From positions 1 through 64,000 of the IMG/VR virus record IMGVR_UViG_3300009593_000016: DNA of 64,000 nucleotides; one strand, written 5' to 3'. The stretch's first letter is position 1. Each line of letters opens with the position of its first letter. Positions 51,201 to 53,897 of this stretch are shown here, one piece after another. The stretch is from a virus. Made by a program: the position numbers and the translations under genes. Below the pieces are notes generated by a model, which was not told where the DNA came from, did not search any database, and saw only the letters and a program-made list of their open reading frames with translations.

Positions 51201-53883
51201 CTCGATCAACATAACAGAAAATATCTGAGTAAATCGTCGTACCACTATCCCAATCCTCAACAATACCGTTCTTAGAACGTGTACACTCAATAAACTGGTT
51301 TAATGATTTCTCTTTGTACTGTACATACTCACTATCACCCATTATGATAAGACCATTTCTCTCTGGCCAACCAATAGTAGAGTCAACAGTAATGATTGAA
51401 TCTATTGTATCAATTGGTTCTACAAGAGTAGTTTTGTAGGGTATGGTGAATTTACCAAGTAAAGTTTCTTCAGATATGGATAATTCGTATATTGTACCTA
51501 CACCAGTATTGATTGCAATTACGTTTTCAACCAAACAACTAGCATCTTTTACGCTAGTGTCTACAGCATCAGCAAATTGGAATAACTGAGAATCCTGGAT
51601 ATTTCTTGAATCACCACTAATAAGTTCAACACGAATAATTGTGTCTACACTCCAAGTAGCAGCAGATGGAGTAATTAACTCATTTTTAGGATAAGATACA
51701 TCAACTGTCTCAGAAAATAGTATTTTAAAGAGATACTCTGTAGCAGTTTTGGTACCTTTTGAGATATAAAAGTCCTTGATCGTTTTAATGATCTGAGGAG
51801 CATTTACCTTAGTATAATCAATTGGAGCATTAGGTAAAAACTGATTTACAAAACGCTGATACAATTCCTTAGAGAATAAAGAATCTAAGTTAGTAATTGC
51901 AGTATCTTTAGTATGAGAAGACTGAGTACTATCAACTTCTTTAGTGAATATTTGATTTCCTCTCTGATCAAACTCAGTTACACCAGAAACCCCTCTCTTA
52001 CAGTCTCTAAACTGAGATGGTTGGTATTCTTCACCTGGGTTATGAATAGTAAATCCTGTTACTTCACCAAATCCAACATCACAAGATGCTGCAGCAGATT
52101 TTGGTTCAGCAATAACAACTGTTGGAGGCTCAGTAGATGAATATCCACTTCCAAAACTGGTTATATTAATATCAGTAATCTCACCATTAAAGATGGTAGC
52201 AACAGCAGTTGCACCTATACCACCTACAGGATTTCCAGAAAGATCCTTTCTATTATCAACAATATAAACAGAAGGAGGATCAGTGTACCCTCTACCACCA
52301 AATAATAATTCGATATCAACTAATTTACCACCACTTACTGATACATCAAGAATTTGAGCACCAACAGGGTCGATTATACGGCATCTAGGAGGAGTTGTAT
52401 AACCTTTACCTGGAGCAACGATAGTTACACCATTTACCCTACCAACAGCGTCTAGAGTCGATATAGCAGATGCCTGGATAGAGTTAACAGCAGTAGGAGC
52501 TTCAATCCAAACTGTAGGAGCAGTCTTATAATTTAAACCACCTTCAGTTACAGTAATAGACCCAGGATTTACTGATCCTTCAGCATCAATAGTTGCATCA
52601 GATATCTTTGCACCTGATGGGTTTGTAAATGAGATAGATGGAATAGTATCATATCCAGAACCTGAAGAAGTTACATTTATTGTAGATACTTGTCCAGTTT
52701 CAGAATCAACAACTACAGTTGCTTTTGCTAAAACTCCTGAACTGTCTGCAGGAGGGTCAAATATTACTATAGGAGGGTTATCTGGTGTATAACCTTGTCC
52801 ACCATCAATTAAACTAATATCCTTAATACCATTAACAAGTGCTTCAGCAGTTCCTAAAGTACCTTTTGTACCAGCAGGAGATAGAATAGTCGTCTTTGGA
52901 GTGAAGTTTAACCTATATCCACTACCACCTTTCTTTACAATTATATCGTTTATCTTACCATCTTCAACTTTAGTGATTGCAGCAGCACCTTTACCGAATT
53001 CTGGAGCAATTAGTTCTACAGCACGTACTGCAATCTTATCATCTAGATCTAATCCTGTATTGAAGATTATTTGATCTTCATAAACAGTAAAATCAATAAA
53101 TGGATTTTTTGGAACTCCATTTATAGCAACTAAACAAGAAACAGTAGAAAGTGGAGTATATTTTGATGTATTCTCCTTTAAATGAAATATCTTCTGATAT
53201 GCTGTACCTACTGTAATGGTATCCAGTACTATTACAGGTACACTGGTATAACCAATCAAGTATTCTATAGTAGTTGGAGCACTAGACCCTTGAGGGATGC
53301 TTGGAGCGGTGTCTCCTATGAACCGTATAGTAGCACCTTCTACCACATACTGTGTGGTAGGCTCATACTGAATACCATTAATAATTACACGAAGATATTC
53401 AGGAGCAGATGGCGATATTGGAGTACCAAGAAGATTCAGATTGAATTGTGTCTTTACACCATCAACTTGAGTTGCAATACTCTCAAGTAATTGAATCTTT
53501 CTATTAAATTCTAAGTTATTAACACCAGGAGTGAAAACTACCTCTGGTGACTTTGTTGTGGTCTCATAATATATGATCTCATCGTCAATCTTTATAGTAC
53601 CATCTCTGTCTAAGAAATAGTCAACAGTTTCTACGGTTATATTGTTATCAGTCGGTGTTATATCCGATAATACTACCGATGATGAAGATATGAAATTAGG
53701 ATCATATTCATCGGAACTGATATCAGTATAACTGAGAATATTGTTCAGAACATCATAAGGTCTACCAGACTTTTCTTGCGATTTGTAGTATTGAACCATC
53801 AAATCGACAAAAGCCTGATCCTCCTCCTTTATAAATGCAGGAATCTGATCCTGGAGTCTTTGGGAAACCTTAACTGCCTTCAT
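27295..53883 (-). CDS. giant modular baseplate/tail protein (8862 aa)
   Basis: One uninterrupted frame of 26.6 kb encodes about 0.95 MDa. It holds the place of gene 7 behind gene 6. Approximate order: 1-290 baseplate-type N-terminus (VSQRLQDQIPAFIKEEDQAF); 314-633 and 1131-1344 GGxGY beta repeats; 1430-1560 YHYH domain (FDGNPIYGPYGY); 1618-1629 EF-hand loop (DLNKDGILDAEE); 1834-2144 propeller-like repeats (FYVVGEADDSTG); 2234-2444 LamG-like; 3048-3140 a domain shared with gp8; 3914-5137 six helical modules with a second LamG-like domain at 4351-4504; 5140-7680 an array with 24 YPR motifs; 7814-7955 a seventh helical module; 8748-8862 Ig-like domain. Large adhesin-like gp7-position proteins occur in marine T4-like phages; this one seems exceptionally expanded. 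Likely roles are wedge initiation (N-terminus) and host contact (remainder). Both roles are inferred. Confidence 0.85.
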   Translation of the reverse strand: MKAVKVSQRLQDQIPAFIKEEDQAFVDLMVQYYKSQEKSGRPYDVLNNILSYTDISSDEYDPNFISSSSVVLSDITPTDNNITVETVDYFLDRDGTIKIDDEIIYYETTTKSPEVVFTPGVNNLEFNRKIQLLESIATQVDGVKTQFNLNLLGTPISPSAPEYLRVIINGIQYEPTTQYVVEGATIRFIGDTAPSIPQGSSAPTTIEYLIGYTSVPVIVLDTITVGTAYQKIFHLKENTSKYTPLSTVSCLVAINGVPKNPFIDFTVYEDQIIFNTGLDLDDKIAVRAVELIAPEFGKGAAAITKVEDGKINDIIVKKGGSGYRLNFTPKTTILSPAGTKGTLGTAEALVNGIKDISLIDGGQGYTPDNPPIVIFDPPADSSGVLAKATVVVDSETGQVSTINVTSSGSGYDTIPSISFTNPSGAKISDATIDAEGSVNPGSITVTEGGLNYKTAPTVWIEAPTAVNSIQASAISTLDAVGRVNGVTIVAPGKGYTTPPRCRIIDPVGAQILDVSVSGGKLVDIELLFGGRGYTDPPSVYIVDNRKDLSGNPVGGIGATAVATIFNGEITDINITSFGSGYSSTEPPTVVIAEPKSAAASCDVGFGEVTGFTIHNPGEEYQPSQFRDCKRGVSGVTEFDQRGNQIFTKEVDSTQSSHTKDTAITNLDSLFSKELYQRFVNQFLPNAPIDYTKVNAPQIIKTIKDFYISKGTKTATEYLFKILFSETVDVSYPKNELITPSAATWSVDTIIRVELISGDSRNIQDSQLFQFADAVDTSVKDASCLVENVIAINTGVGTIYELSISEETLLGKFTIPYKTTLVEPIDTIDSIITVDSTIGWPERNGLIIMGDSEYVQYKEKSLNQFIECTRSKNGIVEDWDSGTTIYSDIFCYVDRGLDTEVKLRILGIAEATGTVLSDTGSYYLAGDKLNVASLGSSTTDKKITSWLYNVKKLISVTNIEPGGLNNQTATVYSVNNHGLLVGDAVTIYGANPTIFNGTFEVTSRINATTFSYQIEAPSPNPPQGNILMSVDLNRGKSDVESISGTIKDFTTNIQNVFFNDNYSYVATTGIPNYKVGPFIGSALIPGNQRKLSRIPRIVETVSERPLTEFGPIGTWVNGVAAWSYKSESKIKYGGVTGIDITNVGKGYDAAATPAIEITGGGGAGAAASVVVNGSLYEIDVTSGGTGYTSSPLVSIVGGGGFGATATAVITNGVVTKILVGDPGQEYTSEPLVSISGGDGAGATASAAVRGPIKSIAVTNAGQSYTSSPTIKLNSGEGAVAQPIVINGRIVSIAVIASGDGYTSPPKVIINGEGYGAVGKATIGTSGEDKGKVLTVSVENRGVGYNTGTTTIRLEAVGELATFTANVFEWTKNLETEQYGNLDPARGYVFAGYNTQYGGEYAHVSDPKQLRFVLGDNVYRDPATGNLRELDAGLSHSPIIGWSFDGNPIYGPYGYIKADDQSSGIKRIVSSYRIKLALIYDEATNPTPIRADGPLLSEYAAGTFIEDYEYVFQNGDLDQYNGRYCKTPQYPEGVYAYFVSIDASEAGLPVFPYVCGPQLYSVPDKWNYSQDAIQTNIPSGVVRFRDPYEDVDIDIERQPNKATDTLVTEFGEEFVFELEDLNKDGILDAEEAVALTYISEEPVLQLFDYYPRVSTRSQVDIEVETTTKFEDAKVSGFVVENPGTSYKVTDKLYFDNTDTGGYGASAKVESVKGQDVLSYSSTLENDVSFGTITTTEEHDLRAGDEVIVESIPQIDSTNKTFKVKVVAGVERIDVLQQGLGYSEDIPPTYEIISGQGQDFKLNIVREESGAVNKVNIINSGSAYDKDSPPEIRVSHPQRYKKAAYALSFLKENTTVTKIKDVAIADDRTFYVVGEADDSTGDSAGMIAKFNSDGRLLWTRTMLPIQPAAGDKRCVFNSIHVANTNPHTIYVVGETIPHTANLAYNPDLVVAKFESGFDANNNPTAVIKWQRELAGISGSTRRDYISSVDLDSNGYLYIAGTTDTNSPNPSDMWIGLLNTDGALEEKRKIASAAGDEQLNDIKFIGNNKVLFVGIEDPTGSGNIIFGETYYDSATIEVNWTRKFSNTAYRYSNPKLTVDDYGTVYITATATTVATGKTAGVAYWKFLSSNLQTPAAQKLFAPNTAFEEIQSTGVKFDLFGNIDVGAYVRYAFNDNRIIAWKVSWNTDNVITAASVKETSGIGFHPIAITNDSSADTIVVGNKVEANEIAILNFDTDVSGDDTYNDISTIAWKGTGEALDNAKPKFGNSSVATTAAANALEIDWAADQGTDWTIEGYIAIGQSQYNAQSSKPTLFKITPNTGDATVLSVDGDSTSPNFGKLSIDVGSGTYFSTTTTNWTRFAAEAFVHVAYVKQNIGVGNYTYKVYINGNEEISHTSTTVNTAIKKAIVLGLETPATTTSVGGWLDNLSISTVTKYDANFTPAQAVGSTKITHAFTYKIDKDQTKLGTFTLNNVETGIQVTNAAAINDFTFNALATTSNDWVLGPAGIQILDYADVISNNVEGSYTFTSTDEPYATRTATIPTPNGKKLLMSTTVIPKFYLRDAKYTTIDAVKTITFNQNATFTKGDRLQQYSVIGGADVISAYGTIVEAGTNNCKIGNIVGTFDTTKLIKSTGNDINVIAYDFTVTTTIPQWTTNTVYAVSDEVYNAGKIYTASSAGTSGATAPVHNVGTVSDGTVNWVYTRVAGSFDVDLVNTSYSSGTLDQFARWKAFSGSDYIIKIEEIYEDSTYIKGDIIDADAVGLTFSVDATGNIATFGNLVGVKEFKLTANLDKDIIPTGALTYTDLVFANATTKNNFETNEIIFVEGFSTNEYNGSFFVEELFSSRQFTYRLRSTAIQDPVFSQGVIASVNIYAKHPKLLFVRGHQYVFDLDDTSNAGYFLSFSKDNQYKLEYPFTNIIREGTPGMTDESSPTPLVKFLVTDAVTNISYYFDPSRTSVNDNPVGIDSFIDVVQTPYKGIFTISSVPDDKEFKFPLLREPENTTAPLGNTEVGIPRSSYSTTSVKAVGPISSIKLVNPGGFYQKLPIVTDIASNREIEKIKITSGGTEYVNGTYFNVPIAGDGEGALCNITVADDGDLEGVITGVELISAGKGYTFASVDIDGIPGILGSLLQGSGGVLDVIIPAEGSGASVFLQGLSIGKIKKLKNNEFGFGYSHDYTLRPEITFPVNLQLFNTAILTEIKITDPGSGYTSVPRVVIEGGGGIGAEALAIVKNNRLSEIQVKEPGSGYSSEPIVTLKSEFNYVVNIDLGYLQFNFPHGITNGAAVNLRAEDLGSTVGILPKPASAGLISLSENTTYYAIAGEANSLEPDQLRIALTPVDAESGSFITFLTQGDGRQVLLTEVFGGKATAVVETSRFLQGEKVYQGSFIETASAVGYVSENQGWQIGPRILKLENYTGNWTIGERVTGEVSRASGLIDNLSIAKGTLNIDALTTTTGQFIDDVGKPSEIVQKIQDSYFYQNFSYVIKSQTPINSWRKSILETNHPVGFNMFGELALTGGKDISGRKVVSDLVKEVNIFSATNINKITSFANAQPIYTQFNNTEVLFRQKRLTNSEEILTSIVKKLDNISDDFDGIKTQFPLTVEGESITATDDQMMILINGIAQSPGVSFTTSGPSIVFDEPPKAPSRIKFREIGFSQINITRFTFSSTSGIFPPAGKIVRSLQNEGTAIVIDSLVDSIDVVDISGSFLTNDNVLSSATGFDGVLASVTPLTSNTIFEQGETITNLDTIPDFAVIEETNLIDGTVTTDLVVSRTSGTSEFETGEFDLKYNDIVYSARSKICARITTIAPYQDDNTQQIIDTVDLSPPSFFFGLVFQRVPSITFPNKILDNISETVVNPTELYSETANNQDFLDFEEVRNQEIRYKNLQGSQFVIGDSIRNKKLYFANSSMRTVHDNRSYDAAVLLRKNALFIAEEAVGIMKNYYPSFTVPGLNHDKDCHDDIVDICNVIAWQLEYDGNSEVWDTAYKYVQSGVIYHIDGEVPQVVYTMNAARDLMIKCIRNEVHTALYTGIQQYRDPTVTNEYDPVDNSHADARSLLLANKWYIAHESLYYAKQQNPGYNVTGGDVHCLSDVVDVIEALAYNTAHGGNNFIYEAGHRIVQYGTVTGDIDTMVHAYTKAKAMALDIMKNVAVAKADSSHGWVQVTDSGITVDTGSPVCNGVASTIGTLCDIIIAGLGTTASPGTVATFEAAYTNTVPSTAKTGYVNGCMNQSSAITSFINIITDTLQDPTFADPATYQWSIGNVSRVEPPYAFQEETIRCTKHAYKGKSSGGFFVFEDNVKGVTSGASFDVIGSNAGNKWIYSKDVTGVFQADEYITNSKITNSNVVADSLIFRTGTGSLAFSGTATNLLYPSSDKVAFGTGDYTIEGWFRPSTVAGTQTLIDLRGSTSDTKVQVLLSGTSIKLAIAGTDQISSAQIGAADAWYHFALSRSSSVTKLFVAGVQVGANYTDTNNYTDSTIRIGSSWNAGDTFAGNIDSIIIRKGIAQYSGTFNAPVVYPTNDNTISWALLGDAPMPLEVGAIYANWVATTISSADVDYVELFEQELQCEGVDLGRSEYRDCADIIYKNRDWIAEEAVGRLKVRYPDFIIPGDGGQSNYGTNVCLRDTREYIIPAIIQDLIDGGNYNTVVQARAYLTGSGALQHINGEVLQSIYTWGEVAKLCIDVITQDETTLTGTYSTRVRVPNYFATPASQPVQDFINNLISDLLDLLGPTGQRFRDGADLIYFNRKVIADEAVYHIENKYNITVGFSQDQKLQIPDRNKCVRDLRDHILPAISGDLLTGGNNQTNAQIDYYIDNQDNINHVEDELLPMLDAIEFAKMLAEKAISNLLIARNENPADVAADFSDYYQMQWSDEAVHRDDQIVKDPKAYTGTDKALDAADILVTNARAIAGEAVDLTTKLSAFQHYNFRVKGGKHNCEDDIVDLLESIAHDLRFGGNSSMWDASALYLNTTAGLKHVTDQSAETLYAFKVARDMSQLAVKNKFGFLPYEDEGQTGQGQQTFRPDYYDNASGNKFYDAGNEILNNLRFIATTAVGRGVSQYPSLAFAGYGYQSCVDDVVDMLEAMAFNLKHGGNNKTLYATELYVTDANAVQHVSGQSAEVKYIFEQARDIAIEVVRQLLITKNGYTEGDADYDQTITIDQQTASVQYTPSGATYDPATGDLIINVPQHNLSTNDTIRIATNSLIFTCSQDQHQTTHAYPRASDPASTAILPVTQVIDANNFKVNVGPTETVPFSVSNSTYDPATGLLTLDVGSHKLKAGTTLNISDHSLLYRCSQDNYRTIHSYPRATDPASQQALDIVSIGATSHTATHADYNPVNGRLTVTVPDHGFANGDKVRLIDNSLVFSCGMDSNYTLHSYPRSTDDASGTWLTATGVTHNSFTIDVGSTPISNYAVSNASYNPTTGTMILTIGSHSLNSGAKIRLLPNAVTFTCEEDDNQTNHSYPRTTTTQHTATGGDYDAATGLMTVWVPGHTFVKGDHVKFADNSMTFSCAMDGHATDHAYPRSSDPASGAWLPITWVGTDQFKVNVGTSPIVPFTPTDAAYEPTTGELKLTIGPHHLTEGDNVKIEEGGLTFTCNQDSHQTLHPYPRNQINTHDIQTASYTATTGVLSVTTTAAHSLLAGDYVKFADGAITMTCTMDGGTANKTYPRSTDPVSGKYLEISNVGSTTFDVNVGTSPIVNYQPTGINYNPTTGIMEMTIGAHNHIIGDSIKFAANGLTFTCAEDDHQTNHTYPRATDPFYDTACPITAVTATTISVQVLNSIPSTNTTAHTFVSATANAVQTGGDYTHAFVSAVAGSLSSKQDRSFDQSVDVVYEGTPLTAVSGTTYDPNTGIMSITTSGYHGMVDGDYVKFRTDSVTFTCTQGGGNHSYPRLSDPINGEWVQVSNVTNTTFQVQVLDNIPSTNVTAHTFVSGTANGIIRKDNTITLNVGIASNITPHIFVSATSGAIKAGGNYDHTYVSSSTNGITWKKDIAYDYPLEIIGTTLSTISIKVLAEGRIPSTNETQHTFVSATPGAVITGGNYDHIFVSAVDHGVELQNGSVTVNVGTTPENHYNVQNSTYDAATGDLTLTVGTHHLKEGTTLKIANDSLIYTCDMDDHNSEHTYPRATDPSAGEALVIKDVSESQHSITDATYNPSNGHLVCTLNGHDFKTKSHMTPEGARFTTTSGVMEIFIKNHGLQNGQSIKIQDAGITFRCSQDQYSTDHQYPRASDPASGNWLVVTNASQDKFEVNVGTSSNTTSHRFYGATTNGITVAGDYVRFEDNAITFRCAKDSYGSDHTYPRPTDPASGEWLEVAAADTNTFTVDVGISSYTGTHTYQAFAANGLKRQTGTVTVNVGSTPTVNYTPSTGVFTPLTGVMQLTLGNHWLNEGDNIRVAPDSLVFRCGMDNYQTDHAYPRAALLTHTPTGASYDGETGILSLNITNHGMGTGDWVKLNQECITFTCDMDGHATNHPYPRADDPIADRWIQIQNVSTNGFDIFVGKTPTRIFDPSAATFNPSNGYLEMTIGAHDWEVGDSVWIGDHSLAFTCSMDDHYSVHSYPRPTDPVHNTRVPIIAKTDSTITVNVGSTPTVSHDVTNAAYDPTTGDMTLTLGGVHGLVGGTRITASSGTTYDPTTGVMKIQTAVTHGLVAGDRIKMDDYAVTFTCAKDSHQTNHAYPRPTDRVHGEWMQVHNVLSNSFEVQVLPAIPSTNTTAHTFVSGLTNGIMKEVDSIKLLPNALTFRCDEDGQSSDHAYPRNLEDTHTAIVGTSFTPTDGSYDATTGNLVLDLGSNSLAIGDRIRINEEAIKFTCEMDGNSTIKSYPRSTDPTYGHEYEIIAKAGNTVTVFVGTSPIVSYNVSNAVYDPQGGNLVLTIGAHTLTANRDSIRLADDSLTFTCDYQLNNYQTQKTYPRASGAATGDGEDYAYRTALPIIAATDTTITINVNGGQGPITDLTTHNFISATAGAVITGGNYTHTWSSADAGAVITGGTYHNPQTGVLQIKTSAAHAMGNGDWVKFDNNALTFTCAQDNHQTNHTYPRPSDPFAGKWIQVFDVTSDTFKVVVNKIVPQSNTTPHIFISGATNAIKQKRDSMYDTSIPIVDVPTNNQIVINVLKEAPSSNITTHVFQSALSGAVVAGGAGYTHTFQPGYEKMSPTNAVYNPTTGFMTLTVGNHWVKNGDHIRIDNDALTFTCAQDGHQTDHTYPRAHDPVSGNWIKVQNVTSSGFDINVLDVIPSTNQTVHTFKSGVAHSISRGAIKGGGIYNHTYVGAATNCVKQKRDPSFEKGQRITNVGTSSHTLTNAIYRPETGVMTLTIPSHGFSATTTKTATTGTSYNPTTGILTIKTTNNHGFVNGDKIKIADNGLTFTCTQAGGNHSYPRTTDPASNKWLTVMNQNGTDEFDVNVGYFFGQGPISNTTTHTFVSATTDGIEKANDKIKMADGSITFRCGKDDYATDHAYPRATDPSHNEWLPLSNVSTHQFDVFVGRANLDKTPHTFVSATSGGITRPDGTIQINVGTSSNVSPHTWQSATANAIIAGGSYTHKFIRAEKFPVRSGGAYSHEFEANVTKTPRDAAYNPTTGVMTLTINGHGMVAGDYIKIADNSLVFSCGFGGGGQVNKSYPRSTDPASNSFMPITVVDQDNISVQVLASAPSTNTDAHTFISAEAHCVTKASVITGGNYSHTFISSNNNSITTYANAGGTRCSNEASGITTLMGIPINLFGSGASNPNSYMAGITKTIPGEWPTTGDRAVRRDISITYDGTSFCQTEQSAVNTLWDIVINTVDQAAQGNSSHLSTVTRTAPTTTNTNYIGGTCYNVTSASHTLFNIILDTLGGGTEMGKQAARLLMYNNVYIRDESMSETLGTYPGYAGVNTFSDDILKAFIYDFITAGNAKTLGLVSSWFDSEGTFIAFPELFRTRVIFHFEAVKRYMINVLEQDAIDPGAFENTPAYTDKELRVSKTAVDKLNSLCHLIDVALNRSTYPTTYVSHTFDPGNSVSNGGIDIVGHRFEAYDQVKYIALGAMIAELDRENYYVHPHTTADRVFLCEYIDGEAVYINPGQTGETHSLALTRVDGIDRIPTTYGSRDVPTPINGGINLADVCYGTTTGATGEIVRIADNHADIYYVVTYIECNTFSASPKLVNGEAVVVQGATGNTASVLATDNATYIKVVNPVGSFNAADVLEGVTSGGTATVVSTHSRILVNFRQGEFFANDKIYSADSGSKANALIVRNNNGALLDNQRGRVTFDIDTITGEFAPNDVIYGSVTDQIIEIEAFASLPNFGEYVHARDITRLTYSAFITDTGVTDSIEVGDVCQVFSGGAVLSPNWTVTITEKNEDNNYLFVCNSTNAPEGVTVSDIASNSQYTLGKLPEGSNFPSVWTLIAAAQVTSTTAYGRIEKITQLGTKATLHLGDSEGSFQKNAQIIGDNGFQGACSAARTLRGRVRRYFRGFDGTQMNFKLTENNGTPYFPDPAGHMMIFVNGILQPPGADYSFTAFSDNVQFTEAPAAGSSFHGVYVGKLRQLDDIGFDFDSLRNSFNLKLGGVFYSLTLTEGVQSNTIRPENNIICQLNGVIQEPGIGFEIVGSRIIFSEVPRAGSTFVAFSYIGSDVDVIAATVVPPIEAGDDLIIEGEEENRTVALIESSNSLITFEYSGAVKGRNADALATIEKGRVTKAVLTGSGDGYSTRPNVDVISSSGFGAKIKALVGLARIDVKNAGQGYVQPIVQVETTVEDSFLGPTGAALNGGIDIYDPGWQDPEGGSTPDEQFITISTPPVSVTVNQGQSAAFVIIATSSNGSTLSYQWQKKEYGTDSWLNVDGATTDSISITSTQQGDGGDEYRVGITSPGAVPVLSTAAVLTVNVGASTVDNFTPDQIFDDN
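30850..38460 (-). repeat. array of 24 'YPR' Cys/His repeats within the giant gene
   Basis: I count 24 copies of a segment whose core reads like FTCAQDNHQTNHTYPR followed by x-x-DP. Each sits after a beta strand region (Y-[DN]-x-x-[TS]-G-x-[LM], then H-x-[LM]-x-x-G-D) and is followed by F-x-V-x-V-G. Many units also carry one or more HTFVSATA-like insertions with x-G-G-[NS]-Y. Spacing varies from about 60 to 180 residues. The repeats have diverged at DNA level but keep Cys, Asp, His and Y-P-R, so they are under protein-level selection. Confidence 0.85.
38470..42170 (-). repeat. six tandem helical modules within the giant gene
   Basis: Each module of about 110-130 residues has the pattern D-A-[AG]-x-[IL]-[IL]-x-x-N-[RK]-x-[FW]-I-A-x-E-A-V, then x-P-x-[FY], then C-x-[DR]-D-[IV] or C-[LV]-R-D, L-x-x-G-G-N, a Tyr-rich helix and a HI/HV motif. 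A LamG-like domain (40370-40830) splits the series after the second module. A seventh, weaker copy lies at 30020-30440. No catalytic pattern is evident. Confidence 0.7.
49850..50490 (-). repeat. GGxGY beta repeats, second block of the giant gene
   Basis: About six units of 35-40 residues each read like TSGGTGYTSSPLVSIVGGGG and then GATATAVITNGVV. A first block of similar, more diverged units lies at 51985-52940. The same unit builds much of the 624-aa protein (22336-24210) and occurs in gp8 and the 1258-aa protein. Confidence 0.75.
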
Positions 53884-53897
53884 TTGTTGTTATCGTC

